A stretch of 64,000 nt of DNA. Source: an uncultured Pseudomonadales bacterium. Its GTDB lineage: Bacteria > Pseudomonadota > Gammaproteobacteria > Pseudomonadales > Azotimanducaceae. A program made the translations under genes and the position numbers. The notes under the pieces are model-generated. The model was not told the origin of the DNA, did no database searches, and saw only the letters and a program-made list of their open reading frames with translations. The DNA lies in contig OY282447.1 in assembly GCA_958296165.1 (NCBI GenBank), positions 4,687,154 to 4,751,153 of the forward strand. Direction: 5' to 3'. Shown in pieces: positions 1-9,218 of the stretch; the stretch's first letter is position 1, and the number at the start of each line of letters is the position of its first letter.

Positions 1-2
1 CC

Positions 3-497
3 GCCAAGCTCGGCCTGCCAAGCTATGCCGAGGACAGCGATGAGGGCCTGTTCGCCGAACTGTTCGCCCTGCTCGGCTGCGTAGAGACCGACATGACCCT
101 GTTCTTTCGCAACCTGGCGCATGTCGATCTCAACGCCGCAACGATAGATCCGCTGCTCGATGCGTACTACCAAACCGCGGCCCTTTCCCCGGCCGTCCGC
201 GAACGCACCGAGGCTTGGCTGGCCCACTACGCAGCGCGAGCGCGAGCCGTCGGCGAGCCGGATGCCGTGCGCGTGAGCCGAATGAACGCCGCCAACCCGC
301 TCTTCGTGCCACGCAATTACTTGGCTCAGCTCGCCATCGACCAAGCCGAGACCGGCGACACCGCGCTGCTAGACGAATGGATGGCGGTGCTGCGCCGGCC
401 CTACGACGAACAGCCCGGCAAAGAGCGCTTTGCCGCCAAGCGGCCTGAGTGGGCTCGGCATCGAGCCGGTTGTTCGATGCTGTCGTGCAGCTCGTGA
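3..497 (+). CDS. selO: SelO protein adenylyltransferase, C-terminal part (5' end outside window)
   Basis: The frame is open from base 3 and gives about 164 residues of the C-terminus of SelO (YdiU/UPF0061), a pseudokinase-fold enzyme that transfers AMP from ATP to protein hydroxyls. Recognition rests on NPLFVPRNYLAQLAID, YDEQPGKERFAAKRPEW and the terminal GCSMLSCSS. The nucleotide-binding part lies upstream of the window. The cysteines at the extreme C-terminus match the redox-active tail of the family (selenocysteine in animal SelO). The stop overlaps the probable GTG start of pcm (GTGA), which suggests translational coupling. Confidence 0.93.
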   Translation, partial: AKLGLPSYAEDSDEGLFAELFALLGCVETDMTLFFRNLAHVDLNAATIDPLLDAYYQTAALSPAVRERTEAWLAHYAARARAVGEPDAVRVSRMNAANPLFVPRNYLAQLAIDQAETGDTALLDEWMAVLRRPYDEQPGKERFAAKRPEWARHRAGCSMLSCSS

Positions 498-1231
498 ACG
501 CTCGCGGCCTGCTGTTGGTGGCGCTAGCTGGCGCAGCTGCGCTGGCGGGCGAACAGCGCGATCAAGCGCGAGCCGGGCAAGCCGAGGCAACGCCCATGCA
601 GAGGATGATCCAGGAAATCCAAGCCGATGCCCGCCGCACGGCGACCTACACCGGCGTGGAACGTATCGGCGAGCCCGTCATCGCCGCCCTGCGCAAGACT
701 CGGCGCGAACAGTTCGTGCTGCCGCGCAACCGCTCGCTGGCTTACGCCAACCATCCGTTGCCGATCGGCCACGGGCAGACCATCTCGCAGCCGTTCATCG
801 TTGCCGTGATGACCGAAGCGCTCGCCATCGCGCCGCACCACCGCGTCCTGGAGATCGGCACCGGCTCCGGCTACCAAGCGGCAGTGCTTTCGCATCTGGC
901 GAGCGAGGTCTACAGCATCGAGATCGTCTCCGAATTGGCCGACGCGTCCGCCGAACGTCTCGCCGAGTTGGGCTACGACAACGTCCATGTACTCGCCGGC
1001 GACGGCTGGCTCGGCTGGCCCGAACATGCGCCATTCGACGGCGTGATCGTCACCGCGGTCGGCCCCGAAGTGCCGCCCGCGCTGATCGACCAATTGGCCG
1101 TCGACGGCCGCCTGGTGATGCCGCTCGGAGAGCATGACGGCTATCAAGAGCTGGTGATCTACCACAAGCGCACGGGCGAAATGCAGCGTCTGTTTCCGGT
1201 GCGCTTCGTGCCGTTGACCGGCGGGCCGTAG
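494..1231 (+). CDS. pcm: Protein-L-isoaspartate O-methyltransferase, probably exported
   Basis: This enzyme methylates L-isoaspartyl residues of damaged proteins with S-adenosylmethionine so that they can revert to aspartate. The SAM-binding motif I is VLEIGTGSGYQAAVL, preceded by the PCMT block PLPIGHGQTISQPFIVA; FDGVIVTA and GRLVMPLG complete the fold. I chose GTG at 494 (245 aa) because it overlaps the selO stop as GTGA and places a signal-like segment at the N-terminus (NARGLLLVALAGAAALAG). An upstream in-frame ATG at 449 would add 15 residues inside selO. A signal peptide is unusual for Pcm, which is normally cytosolic, and would put the enzyme in the envelope. Family assignment is firm; location is inferred. 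Confidence 0.93.
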   Translation: MNARGLLLVALAGAAALAGEQRDQARAGQAEATPMQRMIQEIQADARRTATYTGVERIGEPVIAALRKTRREQFVLPRNRSLAYANHPLPIGHGQTISQPFIVAVMTEALAIAPHHRVLEIGTGSGYQAAVLSHLASEVYSIEIVSELADASAERLAELGYDNVHVLAGDGWLGWPEHAPFDGVIVTAVGPEVPPALIDQLAVDGRLVMPLGEHDGYQELVIYHKRTGEMQRLFPVRFVPLTGGP

Positions 1232-1314
1232 CACGAATGCCGCGCATCCCGTAAGCTCGGCACTCCGTTGGCGGTGTGCTCAACGTATCGGTTCTTCACG
1301 AGTTGAGGCAAGGA

Positions 1315-2466
1315 ATGAAATACATCAAAGCAACGCTGGCCGGCATAGGGCTCACCTTCGTCTCCGCCTGCGAGCAGACGGACGATCCCATCGTGCTGGG
1401 CACGCACACGGATCTGACTGGCGCGGTTGCCATCTGGGGCGTCGGCATGGCCAACGGCGCGCGCATGCGTTTCGACGAAGCCAACGCAGCCGGCGGCGTC
1501 CACGGGCGGCAGATCCGCTTCATCGTGGAAGACTCGAACTATCAGATACCGCGTGCCATCGCCGCCGCCAACAAACTCATCAACCGCGACAAGATCCTCG
1601 CCTTCGTCAATGCGGTGGGCACGCCCACCAACGTCGCGGTGATGGAACAGCCGTACGCCAAAGACGTGCCGAACCTGTTCCCCGCAACCGGCGCCCGCGC
1701 CATGGTGGAGCCGTTCAACAAGCTGATCATCAGCCAGATGGGCCTCTACTACGACGAGATCCGCGCCGGCCTTAAGTACTTCGTGGAACAGAAGGGCAAG
1801 ACCACGCCGTGCGCCATCTACCACGACACCGAGTACGGGCACGAGATCCTCGAGGCCGCGCAGGATCAGGCTGCCGCCATGGGGCTGGAATTGGCGGCGC
1901 TCTCCGCTCACAAGCCCACCGACGTGGAGTTCACCGCCGCGGTGCTGCGCCTGAAGGACGCCGGCTGCGATCTAGTGATGGTGGGGCTGGTTCACCGCGA
2001 CACCATCCTAGTGCTGGAGACAGCCCGCAAGATCGGTTGGGAAGACGTCGCCTGGGTGGGCAACGAGGCCGCCTACGGCCAAGTGATCGCCGACCAAGAG
2101 AGCGGCGCCGGCGAAGGCTACTACGCCTTCGTTCCCATGTCGCTGGTGTACGAGGACGACGACCTCTCCGACGCTGTTCGCACATGGTTCAAGAACTACA
2201 AGGAGCGCTATGGCGGGCGCCCGAGCCTGCCGGCAATGTTGGGCTATCGGGGCGCGGACTTGGTGGTGCAAGGCCTCGAAATCGCCGGCCCCGACGTCAC
2301 GCGCGAGAAGCTCATCGCGGCCATCGAATCGCTCTCCGAGTACACGGATCTCTTCGGCAACACGCTGTCCTTCGGTCCGAACGACCACAAGGGCGTGGAT
2401 CACTCCACGTTGTCGCAAATCCAGAACGGTCGCTGGGTGACCCTCGACACGACCATCTCCTTCTAG
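1315..2466 (+). CDS. ABC transporter substrate-binding lipoprotein, Leu/Ile/Val-binding type (Peripla_BP_6)
   Basis: The product (383 aa) is a periplasmic binding protein of the branched-chain amino acid/amide class. The N-terminus is a lipoprotein signal ending in a lipobox (FVSAC, modified Cys about residue 19). The mature part shows the family pattern: [16 protein letters not shown], then [21 protein letters not shown], then [23 protein letters not shown] at 1315 is preferred over the in-frame codon at 1276 because GAGG lies six bases upstream and the lipobox then sits at the normal distance. No livHMGF permease or ATPase genes are adjacent, so it is an orphan or works with a distant transporter. 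The ligand cannot be read from sequence. Confidence 0.9.
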   Translation: MKYIKATLAGIGLTFVSACEQTDDPIVLGTHTDLTGAVAIWGVGMANGARMRFDEANAAGGVHGRQIRFIVEDSNYQIPRAIAAANKLINRDKILAFVNAVGTPTNVAVMEQPYAKDVPNLFPATGARAMVEPFNKLIISQMGLYYDEIRAGLKYFVEQKGKTTPCAIYHDTEYGHEILEAAQDQAAAMGLELAALSAHKPTDVEFTAAVLRLKDAGCDLVMVGLVHRDTILVLETARKIGWEDVAWVGNEAAYGQVIADQESGAGEGYYAFVPMSLVYEDDDLSDAVRTWFKNYKERYGGRPSLPAMLGYRGADLVVQGLEIAGPDVTREKLIAAIESLSEYTDLFGNTLSFGPNDHKGVDHSTLSQIQNGRWVTLDTTISF

Positions 2467-2480
2467 ACGGCCAGCGCCAA

Positions 2481-3050
2481 GTGAGCGAAGCCGAGCCCCT
2501 GACCGCGCTGGCGGAGGCATATCGAGAACTCATCCAAGGCGTTGGCGAGGCCGGCGACCGAGAGGGCTTGCGCCACACGCCGGAGCGCGCCGCCCGGGCG
2601 CTGCGATTCCTCACGCGTGGCTACCGACAGAACCTCGACGAGGTGGTAAACGACGCCCTGTTCGAGACGGACCTGGACGAAATCGTGCTGGTGAAGGACA
2701 TCGAGCTGTACTCCCTGTGCGAGCACCACCTGCTGCCCTTCATCGGCAAGTGCCACGTTGGCTATCTCCCGCGCGGTCGCGTCCTCGGCCTTTCCAAGGT
2801 TGCGCGCGTCGTCGACATGTATGCGCGGCGCCTGCAAATCCAAGAGACGCTCACGCAGCAGATCGCCAATACGGTGATGGAGGTCACCGGCGCGGCTGGG
2901 GTCGGCGTGGTCATCGAAGCCCAGCACCTGTGCATGGCGATGCGCGGCGTCGAGAAACAGCACTCCACCATGAAGACTTCGGTGATGCTCGGCGACTTCC
3001 GCACCAGCGCACCCACCCGGGCGGAGTTCCTGCAGTTGGCAGGCGCCTGA
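2481..3050 (+). CDS. folE: GTP cyclohydrolase I
   Basis: FolE converts GTP to 7,8-dihydroneopterin triphosphate, the first step of tetrahydrofolate (and pterin) synthesis. The 189-residue protein has normal family length. Zinc ligands are visible in [17 protein letters not shown] and in [20 protein letters not shown] and the FLQLAGA C-terminus also fit. Translation starts at GTG 2481, 14 bases after the stop of the binding-protein gene. The same frame stays open far upstream inside that gene, but without homology. No other folate genes are adjacent. Confidence 0.95.
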   Translation: MSEAEPLTALAEAYRELIQGVGEAGDREGLRHTPERAARALRFLTRGYRQNLDEVVNDALFETDLDEIVLVKDIELYSLCEHHLLPFIGKCHVGYLPRGRVLGLSKVARVVDMYARRLQIQETLTQQIANTVMEVTGAAGVGVVIEAQHLCMAMRGVEKQHSTMKTSVMLGDFRTSAPTRAEFLQLAGA

Positions 3051-3142
3051 ACGAGCCGGTGGTTTATGCTTGGCCCAACAACGGCGCGTCGAGGTAGCGG
3101 CGCCGTGGGGGCACAGTGGGGCACAGTGGGAATAAGCGCAAC

Positions 3143-4201
3143 GTGACGAGCGTCTTGAGTGCCGTGCTACGGGCTGCCGAACCGGGGCGGTCTTTGCTCG
3201 ATGCGGTACGGCGTTTAGCGCGACCTTACGTGGTTCGGCGCATCTTCGGCATGATCCCCACGGTCGTTTTCATCTCGATCATCATCTTCGTCGTCATCCA
3301 GCTGCCGCCCGGCGACATCGTTACCTCCACCTTGGATCGGCTGCAATCGTCCGGCGTCGAGGTGTCCGCTGAGCAGGTGCAGAATCTGCGCGCCCAGTTC
3401 AACTTGGACAAACCCATGCACATGCAGTATCTGCACTGGGCGGGTGGTTTCGTCGTCGGCGACATGGGCTATTCCTACCGCTATTCGCGGCCCGTCAACG
3501 AGCTGGTTTGGGAACGCTTGGGCTATACGCTGCTGATCGCCGTCTCGGCCGTGTTCTTCACATGGATCGTGGCCGTGCCCATCGGCATCTTCTCCGCGAT
3601 CCGGCAATATTCCATCGGCGACTACACGTTCACGGTGATCGGTCTCATCGGCATCGCAACGCCCCACTTTCTGCTCGCCCTGCTCTTCATGTACGCCGCC
3701 TACGAATGGTTCGGCATCAGCATCGGCGGCCTGTTTTCGCCTGAGTATCGGGAAGCGCCGTGGACGCTCGCCAAGGTATGGGACCTCTGCCAGCACATCT
3801 GGATACCCATGGTGGTGCTGGGCCTCGGCGGCACCGCCGCCACGATGCGCGTGCTGCGCGCCAACTTGCTCGATGAGCTCAACAAACCCTACGTAGTCAC
3901 GGCCCGCGCCAAGGGCGTGCGGCCGGTCAAGCTGGTGCTCAAGTATCCGCTGCGCATCGCCCTCAATCCGTTCGCCAGCACGGTCGGCCTGCTGCTGCCG
4001 ACGTTGATCGCCGGCGACGTGATCGTCTCGCGCGTGCTGAACCTTCCCACCTTGGGCCAGCTATTGCTCGATGCGCTGCTCACGCAGGACATGTTCCTGG
4101 CCGGCAGCATCGTCATGCTGCAAGTGATCCTGATCCAATTCGGCTTGCTGCTCTCGGACCTCGTGCTGGCGTGGATCGACCCGCGCATCCGCTATGAGTG
4201 A
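3143..4201 (+). CDS. Oligopeptide ABC transporter permease, DppB/OppB type
   Basis: This is the first gene of a four-gene peptide importer operon. The protein (352 aa from GTG 3143; GTG 3116 is also in frame) has the DppB layout: a first membrane helix at IPTVVFISIIIFVVIQLPPG, then a periplasmic segment, then about five more helices. The cytoplasmic EAA loop that contacts the ATPase is seen around NKPYVVTARAKGVRPVKLVL, and PTLIAGDVIVSRVLNLPTLG follows. It overlaps the next permease by eight bases. The 3116 start would lie inside a 10-base tandem duplication, so I consider 3143 more likely. The substrate is inferred only as peptide or peptide-like. Confidence 0.9.
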   Translation: MTSVLSAVLRAAEPGRSLLDAVRRLARPYVVRRIFGMIPTVVFISIIIFVVIQLPPGDIVTSTLDRLQSSGVEVSAEQVQNLRAQFNLDKPMHMQYLHWAGGFVVGDMGYSYRYSRPVNELVWERLGYTLLIAVSAVFFTWIVAVPIGIFSAIRQYSIGDYTFTVIGLIGIATPHFLLALLFMYAAYEWFGISIGGLFSPEYREAPWTLAKVWDLCQHIWIPMVVLGLGGTAATMRVLRANLLDELNKPYVVTARAKGVRPVKLVLKYPLRIALNPFASTVGLLLPTLIAGDVIVSRVLNLPTLGQLLLDALLTQDMFLAGSIVMLQVILIQFGLLLSDLVLAWIDPRIRYE

Positions 4202-5345
4202 AGCCATCGCGCTGCCCGCCGGTGCGCCAGCGGTGCAAGCCGCCGACGAGCAGCAACTGGCGACCATCACTCCGCGCGAGCTCACTTGGCGACGCTTCAA
4301 GCGCCACCGCCTGGCGCTGGCCAGCGGCTGCTTTCTGGGCGTGCTCTATCTGATCGCGGCGCTGTGCGAGTTCATCTCGCCCTACAAGCCGGAGACGCGC
4401 AACGTCGCGGCCATCAACGCGCCGCCGATGCTGGTGCGTTTTTTCGACCTCGACGGCCGTTTCCACCTGCGTCCGTTCGTGTACGGCTACGACATGGCGG
4501 TGAATCCAGACACTTGGATGCGCGAGTACACCGTGAATCCAAGCAAGCGCTATCCGCTGGAGTTCTTCGCCAAGGGCGATCCGTACCACTTTTGGAATCT
4601 GGCGCGCGGCGAGCGCCACCTGTTCCTGGCCAAGGGCGGCTATGTCCACGTCTTCGGCACCGACCAGCTCGGCCGCGACATGTTCTCGCGGGTGTTCTAC
4701 GGCGCCCGCATCTCGCTCTCGATCGGCTTGGTGGGCCTCGTGATGACGTTCGTGCTCGGCATCGTGCTGGGCGGCTTGGCCGGCTACATCGGTGGCTGGG
4801 TGGATCGCGCCGTCCAGCGCCTCACCGCGGTGCTGCTCTCGATTCCGCAACTGCCCTTGTGGATGGCCCTCACCGCCGCCCTGCCGCCAGCCTGGTCGCC
4901 GCTGCGGGTGTATTTCGGCGTCACCATCATCCTCTCGTTGTTCGGCTGGACGATTCTGGCGCGTCAGGTACGGGGCCGGTTTCTAGCCTTGCGGGTGGAG
5001 GAGTTCGTGGTTGCCGCGCGACTCATCGGCGCCCGCAAGATGCGCGTGATACTGCGCCACATGCTGCCGAACTTCCTCAGCCACACCATCACCACGGCCA
5101 CGTTGGCGGTGCCGGCGATGATCATCGGCGAAACATCGCTGAGCTTCCTCGGCATCGGGCTGCGTCCGCCGGTAGTGAGCTGGGGCGTGCTGCTGCAGCA
5201 GGCGCAGAACTACCAGGTGATCGTCATGACGCCGTGGCTGATGATTCCAGGGCTGTTCGTGGTGCTGGCCGTGATGGCCTTCAACCTATTCGGCGACGGC
5301 TTGCGCGATGCCGCGGACCCGTACAACACCGGCGGCCAGGGCTGA
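4194..5345 (+). CDS. Oligopeptide ABC transporter permease, DppC/OppC type with large periplasmic insert
   Basis: This second permease subunit (383 aa) pairs with the DppB-like protein. The OppC N-terminal pattern WRRFKRHRLALASG and first helix are followed by an unusually long extracytoplasmic stretch of roughly 110 residues (about residues 65-155) before FGTDQLGRDMFSRVFYG, where the standard DppC fold resumes. The EAA loop is seen around EEFVVAARLIGARKMRVILR, and SFLGIGLRPPVVSWG is typical. Similar long inserts occur in YejE-like permeases, so peptide-like antibiotics or larger peptides are possible substrates. It overlaps both neighbours (8 bases upstream, TGATG junction downstream). Confidence 0.9.
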   Translation: MSEAIALPAGAPAVQAADEQQLATITPRELTWRRFKRHRLALASGCFLGVLYLIAALCEFISPYKPETRNVAAINAPPMLVRFFDLDGRFHLRPFVYGYDMAVNPDTWMREYTVNPSKRYPLEFFAKGDPYHFWNLARGERHLFLAKGGYVHVFGTDQLGRDMFSRVFYGARISLSIGLVGLVMTFVLGIVLGGLAGYIGGWVDRAVQRLTAVLLSIPQLPLWMALTAALPPAWSPLRVYFGVTIILSLFGWTILARQVRGRFLALRVEEFVVAARLIGARKMRVILRHMLPNFLSHTITTATLAVPAMIIGETSLSFLGIGLRPPVVSWGVLLQQAQNYQVIVMTPWLMIPGLFVVLAVMAFNLFGDGLRDAADPYNTGGQG

Positions 5346-6295
5346 TGACGGCGCCAGTGCTGGAAATCCGCGACCTTGCGGTGGAGTTCAAGACCGACAC
5401 GGGCCTGACGCGGGCTCTGCGCAACGTCAACTTCGACGTGCCGCGCGGAGAGGTCACCGCCATCGTCGGCGAATCCGGCTCCGGCAAGTCGGTGACGGCA
5501 AACTGCATCATGCGCCTCATCCAGCCGCCAGGACGCATCACCGGCGGCTCGATTCGGTTTGCGCCAACCGCCAGCCAAGCGTTCGACATCGCCGCCTTGG
5601 AAGACAAGGACGAGCGTCTCCTCGATCTGCGCGGCGGCCACATCAGCATGGTGTTCCAGGAGCCGATGACGGCGCTCTCGCCGGTACACAACATCGGCGG
5701 CCAGGTGGCCGAGGCCATTCTCTGCCACCGCGAAGTGAGCAAGGAGCAGGCATGGGCCGAAGCCGCGCAGATGCTCGCGCACGTGGGGATCGGCGACATA
5801 GAGCGGCGCATGACGATGTACCCGTTCGAGTTCTCCGGCGGCATGCGTCAGCGCGTGGTCATCGCCATGGCGCTGGTGTGCAACCCGGAAGTGCTGATCT
5901 GCGACGAACCCACCACGGCGCTGGACGTGACCATCCAAGCGGAAATCCTCACCCTGATCCGCAACTTGCAGGACGAGTTGAAGAACTCGGTGATCTTCAT
6001 CACCCACGACTTGGGCGTGGTGGCCCAAATCGCCGACCACGTCGTGGTGATGTATCAAGGCCGGGTGCTGGAAATAGGCACCGTGCGACAGGTGCTGAAG
6101 CAGCCGGTACACCCCTACACCAAGGGTCTGCTGAAGGCCATTCCGGGCGTGGTTGATCCCGGCGAACGGTTGGCCACCATCGCGAGCGTAGTGGGCGATG
6201 CGGACATCACCACGCCCTTTCCCCTCATCAAGCTGTCCGACGGCCGCCAAGTAAGCCTGCCTCGCGGCCACGTCCCGGCCGAGCTCAAGCCATGA
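5345..6295 (+). CDS. Oligopeptide ABC transporter ATP-binding protein, DppD type
   Basis: Cytoplasmic ATPase of the peptide importer, 316 aa. Walker A is GESGSGKSVT, the signature is FSGGMRQRV, Walker B is VLICDEPTTALD, and the switch histidine is in FITHDLGVVA. The C-terminal VHPYTKGLLKAIPG segment is the oligopeptide-specific C-terminal domain, though here without an obvious four-cysteine iron-sulfur motif. The start ATG 5345 shares its A with the stop of the preceding gene (TGATG). The frame extends upstream to 4286, but that part is out-of-frame permease sequence. Confidence 0.93.
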   Translation: MTAPVLEIRDLAVEFKTDTGLTRALRNVNFDVPRGEVTAIVGESGSGKSVTANCIMRLIQPPGRITGGSIRFAPTASQAFDIAALEDKDERLLDLRGGHISMVFQEPMTALSPVHNIGGQVAEAILCHREVSKEQAWAEAAQMLAHVGIGDIERRMTMYPFEFSGGMRQRVVIAMALVCNPEVLICDEPTTALDVTIQAEILTLIRNLQDELKNSVIFITHDLGVVAQIADHVVVMYQGRVLEIGTVRQVLKQPVHPYTKGLLKAIPGVVDPGERLATIASVVGDADITTPFPLIKLSDGRQVSLPRGHVPAELKP

Positions 6296-7107
6296 CAGAG
6301 TCGCTCTTGGAAGTGCGAGGCTTGAGCAAGTCCTTCGACGGCGTGCCGGCCGTTGAGGATGTTTCCTTCGACTTGCAGCGAGCGGGAACGTTGGGCGTGG
6401 TGGGCGAATCCGGCTCCGGCAAGACCACCCTAGCCCGCTGCATTCTGCGCGCCATCGATCCCGATGTCGGCACGGTGCGATTCAACTCCGAGAACGGCTG
6501 GACGGATCTGCACGACATGAAGGCGCGCGATCTCGTGCCGCTGCGGCGCGAGATGCAGATGATCTTCCAAGACCCGTTCTCGTCGCTCAATCCGCGCATG
6601 ACAGTGCGACAGATCATCGAGGAGCCGCTGTTGGTTCACGGCCAGCGCAACCGCGCCAAACGCCTGGATGAAGCCATCCACATGCTGGAACTGGTGCAGC
6701 TGGAGCGCGACTCGCTGACCCGCTATCCGCACGCCTTCTCCGGCGGCCAGCGCCAGCGCATCGGCATCGCCCGCGCCCTCGTGCTGCGCCCGACCTTCGT
6801 CGTCTGCGACGAGTCGGTTTCCGCGTTGGACGTCTCCGTACAAGCGCAGATCATCAATCTGCTCGAAGATCTGCAAAAGGAACTGGGCCTCACCTACCTC
6901 TTCGTCGCCCACGACCTCGCGGTGGTGCGCCACATCTGCGACCGCGTGCTGGTGATGCACCATGGCCGAGTGGTGGAGACGGGCAGCGTGGAGGACGTTT
7001 TCGAGCGCCCGCAGCAGAACTACACCAAGCTGCTGCTGTCGGCGATTCCCTCGCCGGATCCAGACGTGCCGTTGCGGCCGCTCGATAGGCAGGCGCTTGG
7101 CTTGTAG
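6292..7107 (+). CDS. Oligopeptide ABC transporter ATP-binding protein, DppF type
   Basis: Second ATPase of the importer, 271 aa. Walker A is GESGSGKTT, Q-loop MIFQDPFSSLNPRMTV is the typical DppF/OppF form, signature FSGGQRQRIGIARAL, Walker B FVVCDESVSALD (Ser replaces the usual Pro after Glu, as in many DppF proteins), and H-loop FVAHDLAVV. It overlaps the DppD-type gene by four bases (ATGA). It lacks most of the extended C-terminal domain, so it is shorter than E. coli DppF. With this gene the membrane complex is complete; the likely binding protein is encoded 4 kb downstream. Confidence 0.93.
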   Translation: MTESLLEVRGLSKSFDGVPAVEDVSFDLQRAGTLGVVGESGSGKTTLARCILRAIDPDVGTVRFNSENGWTDLHDMKARDLVPLRREMQMIFQDPFSSLNPRMTVRQIIEEPLLVHGQRNRAKRLDEAIHMLELVQLERDSLTRYPHAFSGGQRQRIGIARALVLRPTFVVCDESVSALDVSVQAQIINLLEDLQKELGLTYLFVAHDLAVVRHICDRVLVMHHGRVVETGSVEDVFERPQQNYTKLLLSAIPSPDPDVPLRPLDRQALGL

Positions 7108-7128
7108 CGGCCGAATGCCAACGCGATG

Positions 7129-7204
7129 TGGCGTCCCCTAGGGGAGTCGAACCCCTGTTGCCGGGATGAAAACCCGAAGTCCTAGGCCACTAGACGAAGG
7201 GGAC
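7129..7204 (-). tRNA. tRNA-Glu (anticodon TTC)
   Basis: Read on the minus strand, the 76 bases start GTCCCCT and end AGGGGAC followed by G and an encoded CCA. The acceptor stem pairs over seven bases. The anticodon stem (TCGGG/CCCGG) encloses TTTTCAT with anticodon TTC. The T arm is CAGGGG-TTCGACT-CCCCT with the GTTCGA motif. It lies between two plus-strand operons. Confidence 0.97.
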
Positions 7205-7250
7205 TTGGAGCGAAGGGCGCGGATTGTAGGGCCTCGGCAATCGCGTCGCA

Positions 7251-9218
7251 ATGCCAACAGGGTCAGCCGTGTCAGTCGCATCAGTCAGACCAGAAGAAGC
7301 CGCCGCCGTGCCAGCGTCTAACTTCCTCTCGATAGGGCGCGTCTTCCTGCGCACTTGGCCCTACCTGAAGCCCCTTGTCTGGCACATCGTCTTGTGGGTT
7401 TGCCTGCAACTCGCCTCCTTCACAACGTCGGGCTTGGCCGTGGTGTTGGTGCAGGACATCCTCAATAACAAGATCATGCTCGGCCATCCACTCGAGCCGG
7501 GCCAAGCGACGCTGCTGCTGCTCGACGAGCGTTACGTCGAAACCGCCGAGCTTACGCAGGAGCAGCGGATCGTCGTGCGCGACCGATTCATCCTTGCGGT
7601 GGCGCTCGGCGTGCTGCTGAACACATTGGTGCTGCAGTTGATCGTGCTGCACTACTACTTCACGTGGATCACGCAGCAACTGAACCAACGCCTGCGCGTG
7701 GCCATGATCGAGCGCGCCGAGCGCGTCTCGCTGCGCTATCACAGCCACGCGCGCACCGGCGACGCCATCTACCGCATCTATCAGGACAGCAACACGATCA
7801 CCGCGGTCGTGGACACCGTGATCCTCGATCCGATCAACATAACGGCCAGATGTCTCACCGCGCTGTTCATCCTGTGGCTGTTCAGCCCCTGGCTGGGCCT
7901 CATCGGCGTCCTCGCCACGGTGCCCATCCTCGCCATAGCCGCGTGGTACACGCCGCGCCTGCAGCGCCTCTCGCGGCAAGCGCGCCAGGCCGCCAGCGAC
8001 CTCACCTCGCGGATCCAAGAGGCATTCGCCGGCATCCGCGTCGTCAAGGCGAACCAAGCGGAACAGGCGCTGCTCGCACGCTTCGACGCCGATTCGCGGC
8101 GCGCGTTGGACGCAGCTCTGCGGCTGCGGCTTGAGATCATCCTGCTGTGGATGGCCATCCTCGCCGTCGGCGGCGGCGGCATTCTACTGGCGGACTACCT
8201 GATGGCGGGCTGGACGATGTCCGAAGAGAACACTTGGCTCGCCGGCATGGTCACGCTGGTGGGCTTCGCGGTGTGGAATCTCGGCGCGTACCAAGCCGCG
8301 AGCGGGCGCAGCGCCGAGTACTCGGACTGGAGCCGCGGCCTCATCGCCAAATGGACGCACATGTTGGACATGGCCGTGGGCCTGGAACGCGCCTTCCGGC
8401 TGCTCGACGGCGAGGTGGACGTCGAGGAGTCGGCCAATCCGGTAGCCGTGCCCAGGCCGATCCACGAAGTGGCGTTCCGCGAGGTCTCCTTCTCCTACCA
8501 GCCCGGCACGCCAGTGCTGACCGGCGTGGATCTCGTCGCCAAGGCCGGCACCGTCACGGCGCTGGTGGGTGCGACGGGGGCGGGCAAAACCACGCTGATG
8601 TCGCTGTTGCTGCGGCTGTACGACCCCGACTCCGGCACGATCAGCCTGAACGGAACGGATCTGCGCGACATTGGCATCGAGGACTTGCGCGGCAACATCG
8701 CAATCGCGTTGCAGCAGAACGTGTTGTTCGCCGCCACCGTGGCCGACAACATCGGCTATGCCGCCAGCGTGCGGGGAACGGCGGCGACGCGAGACGAGAT
8801 CGAGGCCGCCGCGCACATCGCGTGCGCCGACGAGTTCATCGGCTCGATGGCGCAAGGCTACGACACCGAGCTCGGCGAACGCGGCGGCAAGCTGTCGGCC
8901 GGACAGCGCCAGCGGCTCTCCATCGCCCGGGCCGTCCTGCGCGACACGCCCATCCTCATCCTCGACGAGCCCACCGCTTCGCTGGACGCACAAACCGAGC
9001 AACGGCTGCTGCGCAACCTATCCGAATGGGGCATCGGTCGAGTCGTCTTTCTCATCACACACCGCCTCTCCACCATTCAAGGCGCGGATCGCATCGCGTT
9101 CCTGGAACACGGCCGCTTCGTGGAAACAGGCGATCACGAGACCCTCGTGGCCATGCCGGACGGCCGCTATCGCAGCTTCGTCGAGGCCGAGGTGGCCGGC
9201 GCGCGGGAGGCGTCGTGA
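7251..9218 (+). CDS. Exporter-fold ABC transporter, fused permease/ATPase, subunit A of pair 1
   Basis: Half-transporter of the MsbA/BmrCD type, 655 aa: N-terminal six-helix membrane domain (about residues 40-370) and C-terminal ATPase. Walker A is GATGAGKTT, Q-loop ALQQNVLF, signature LSAGQRQRLSIAR, Walker B ILILDEPTASLD, H-loop LITHRLSTI. The coupling region carries GDAIYRIYQDS, a motif shared by the A subunits of the other two exporter pairs in this window. It overlaps subunit B by four bases (GTGA) and surely forms a heterodimer with it. ATG 7251 is taken as start; GTG codons a few residues later are alternatives. Substrate is unknown; lipids, peptides or siderophores are all possible. 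Confidence 0.9.
   Translation: MPTGSAVSVASVRPEEAAAVPASNFLSIGRVFLRTWPYLKPLVWHIVLWVCLQLASFTTSGLAVVLVQDILNNKIMLGHPLEPGQATLLLLDERYVETAELTQEQRIVVRDRFILAVALGVLLNTLVLQLIVLHYYFTWITQQLNQRLRVAMIERAERVSLRYHSHARTGDAIYRIYQDSNTITAVVDTVILDPINITARCLTALFILWLFSPWLGLIGVLATVPILAIAAWYTPRLQRLSRQARQAASDLTSRIQEAFAGIRVVKANQAEQALLARFDADSRRALDAALRLRLEIILLWMAILAVGGGGILLADYLMAGWTMSEENTWLAGMVTLVGFAVWNLGAYQAASGRSAEYSDWSRGLIAKWTHMLDMAVGLERAFRLLDGEVDVEESANPVAVPRPIHEVAFREVSFSYQPGTPVLTGVDLVAKAGTVTALVGATGAGKTTLMSLLLRLYDPDSGTISLNGTDLRDIGIEDLRGNIAIALQQNVLFAATVADNIGYAASVRGTAATRDEIEAAAHIACADEFIGSMAQGYDTELGERGGKLSAGQRQRLSIARAVLRDTPILILDEPTASLDAQTEQRLLRNLSEWGIGRVVFLITHRLSTIQGADRIAFLEHGRFVETGDHETLVAMPDGRYRSFVEAEVAGAREAS

Noticed and set aside
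1809-2480. N-terminal extension of FolE inside the binding-protein gene
   Set aside because: Arg-rich shadow sequence; FolE homology begins at GTG 2481.
7129-7204. tRNA-Glu as an integration site with an att duplicate
   Set aside because: No repeat of the tRNA 3' end and no integrase were seen within the window.
8147-9214. Upstream extension of ABC subunit B of pair 1
   Set aside because: Shadow of subunit A; the GTG overlap at 9215 is the real start.
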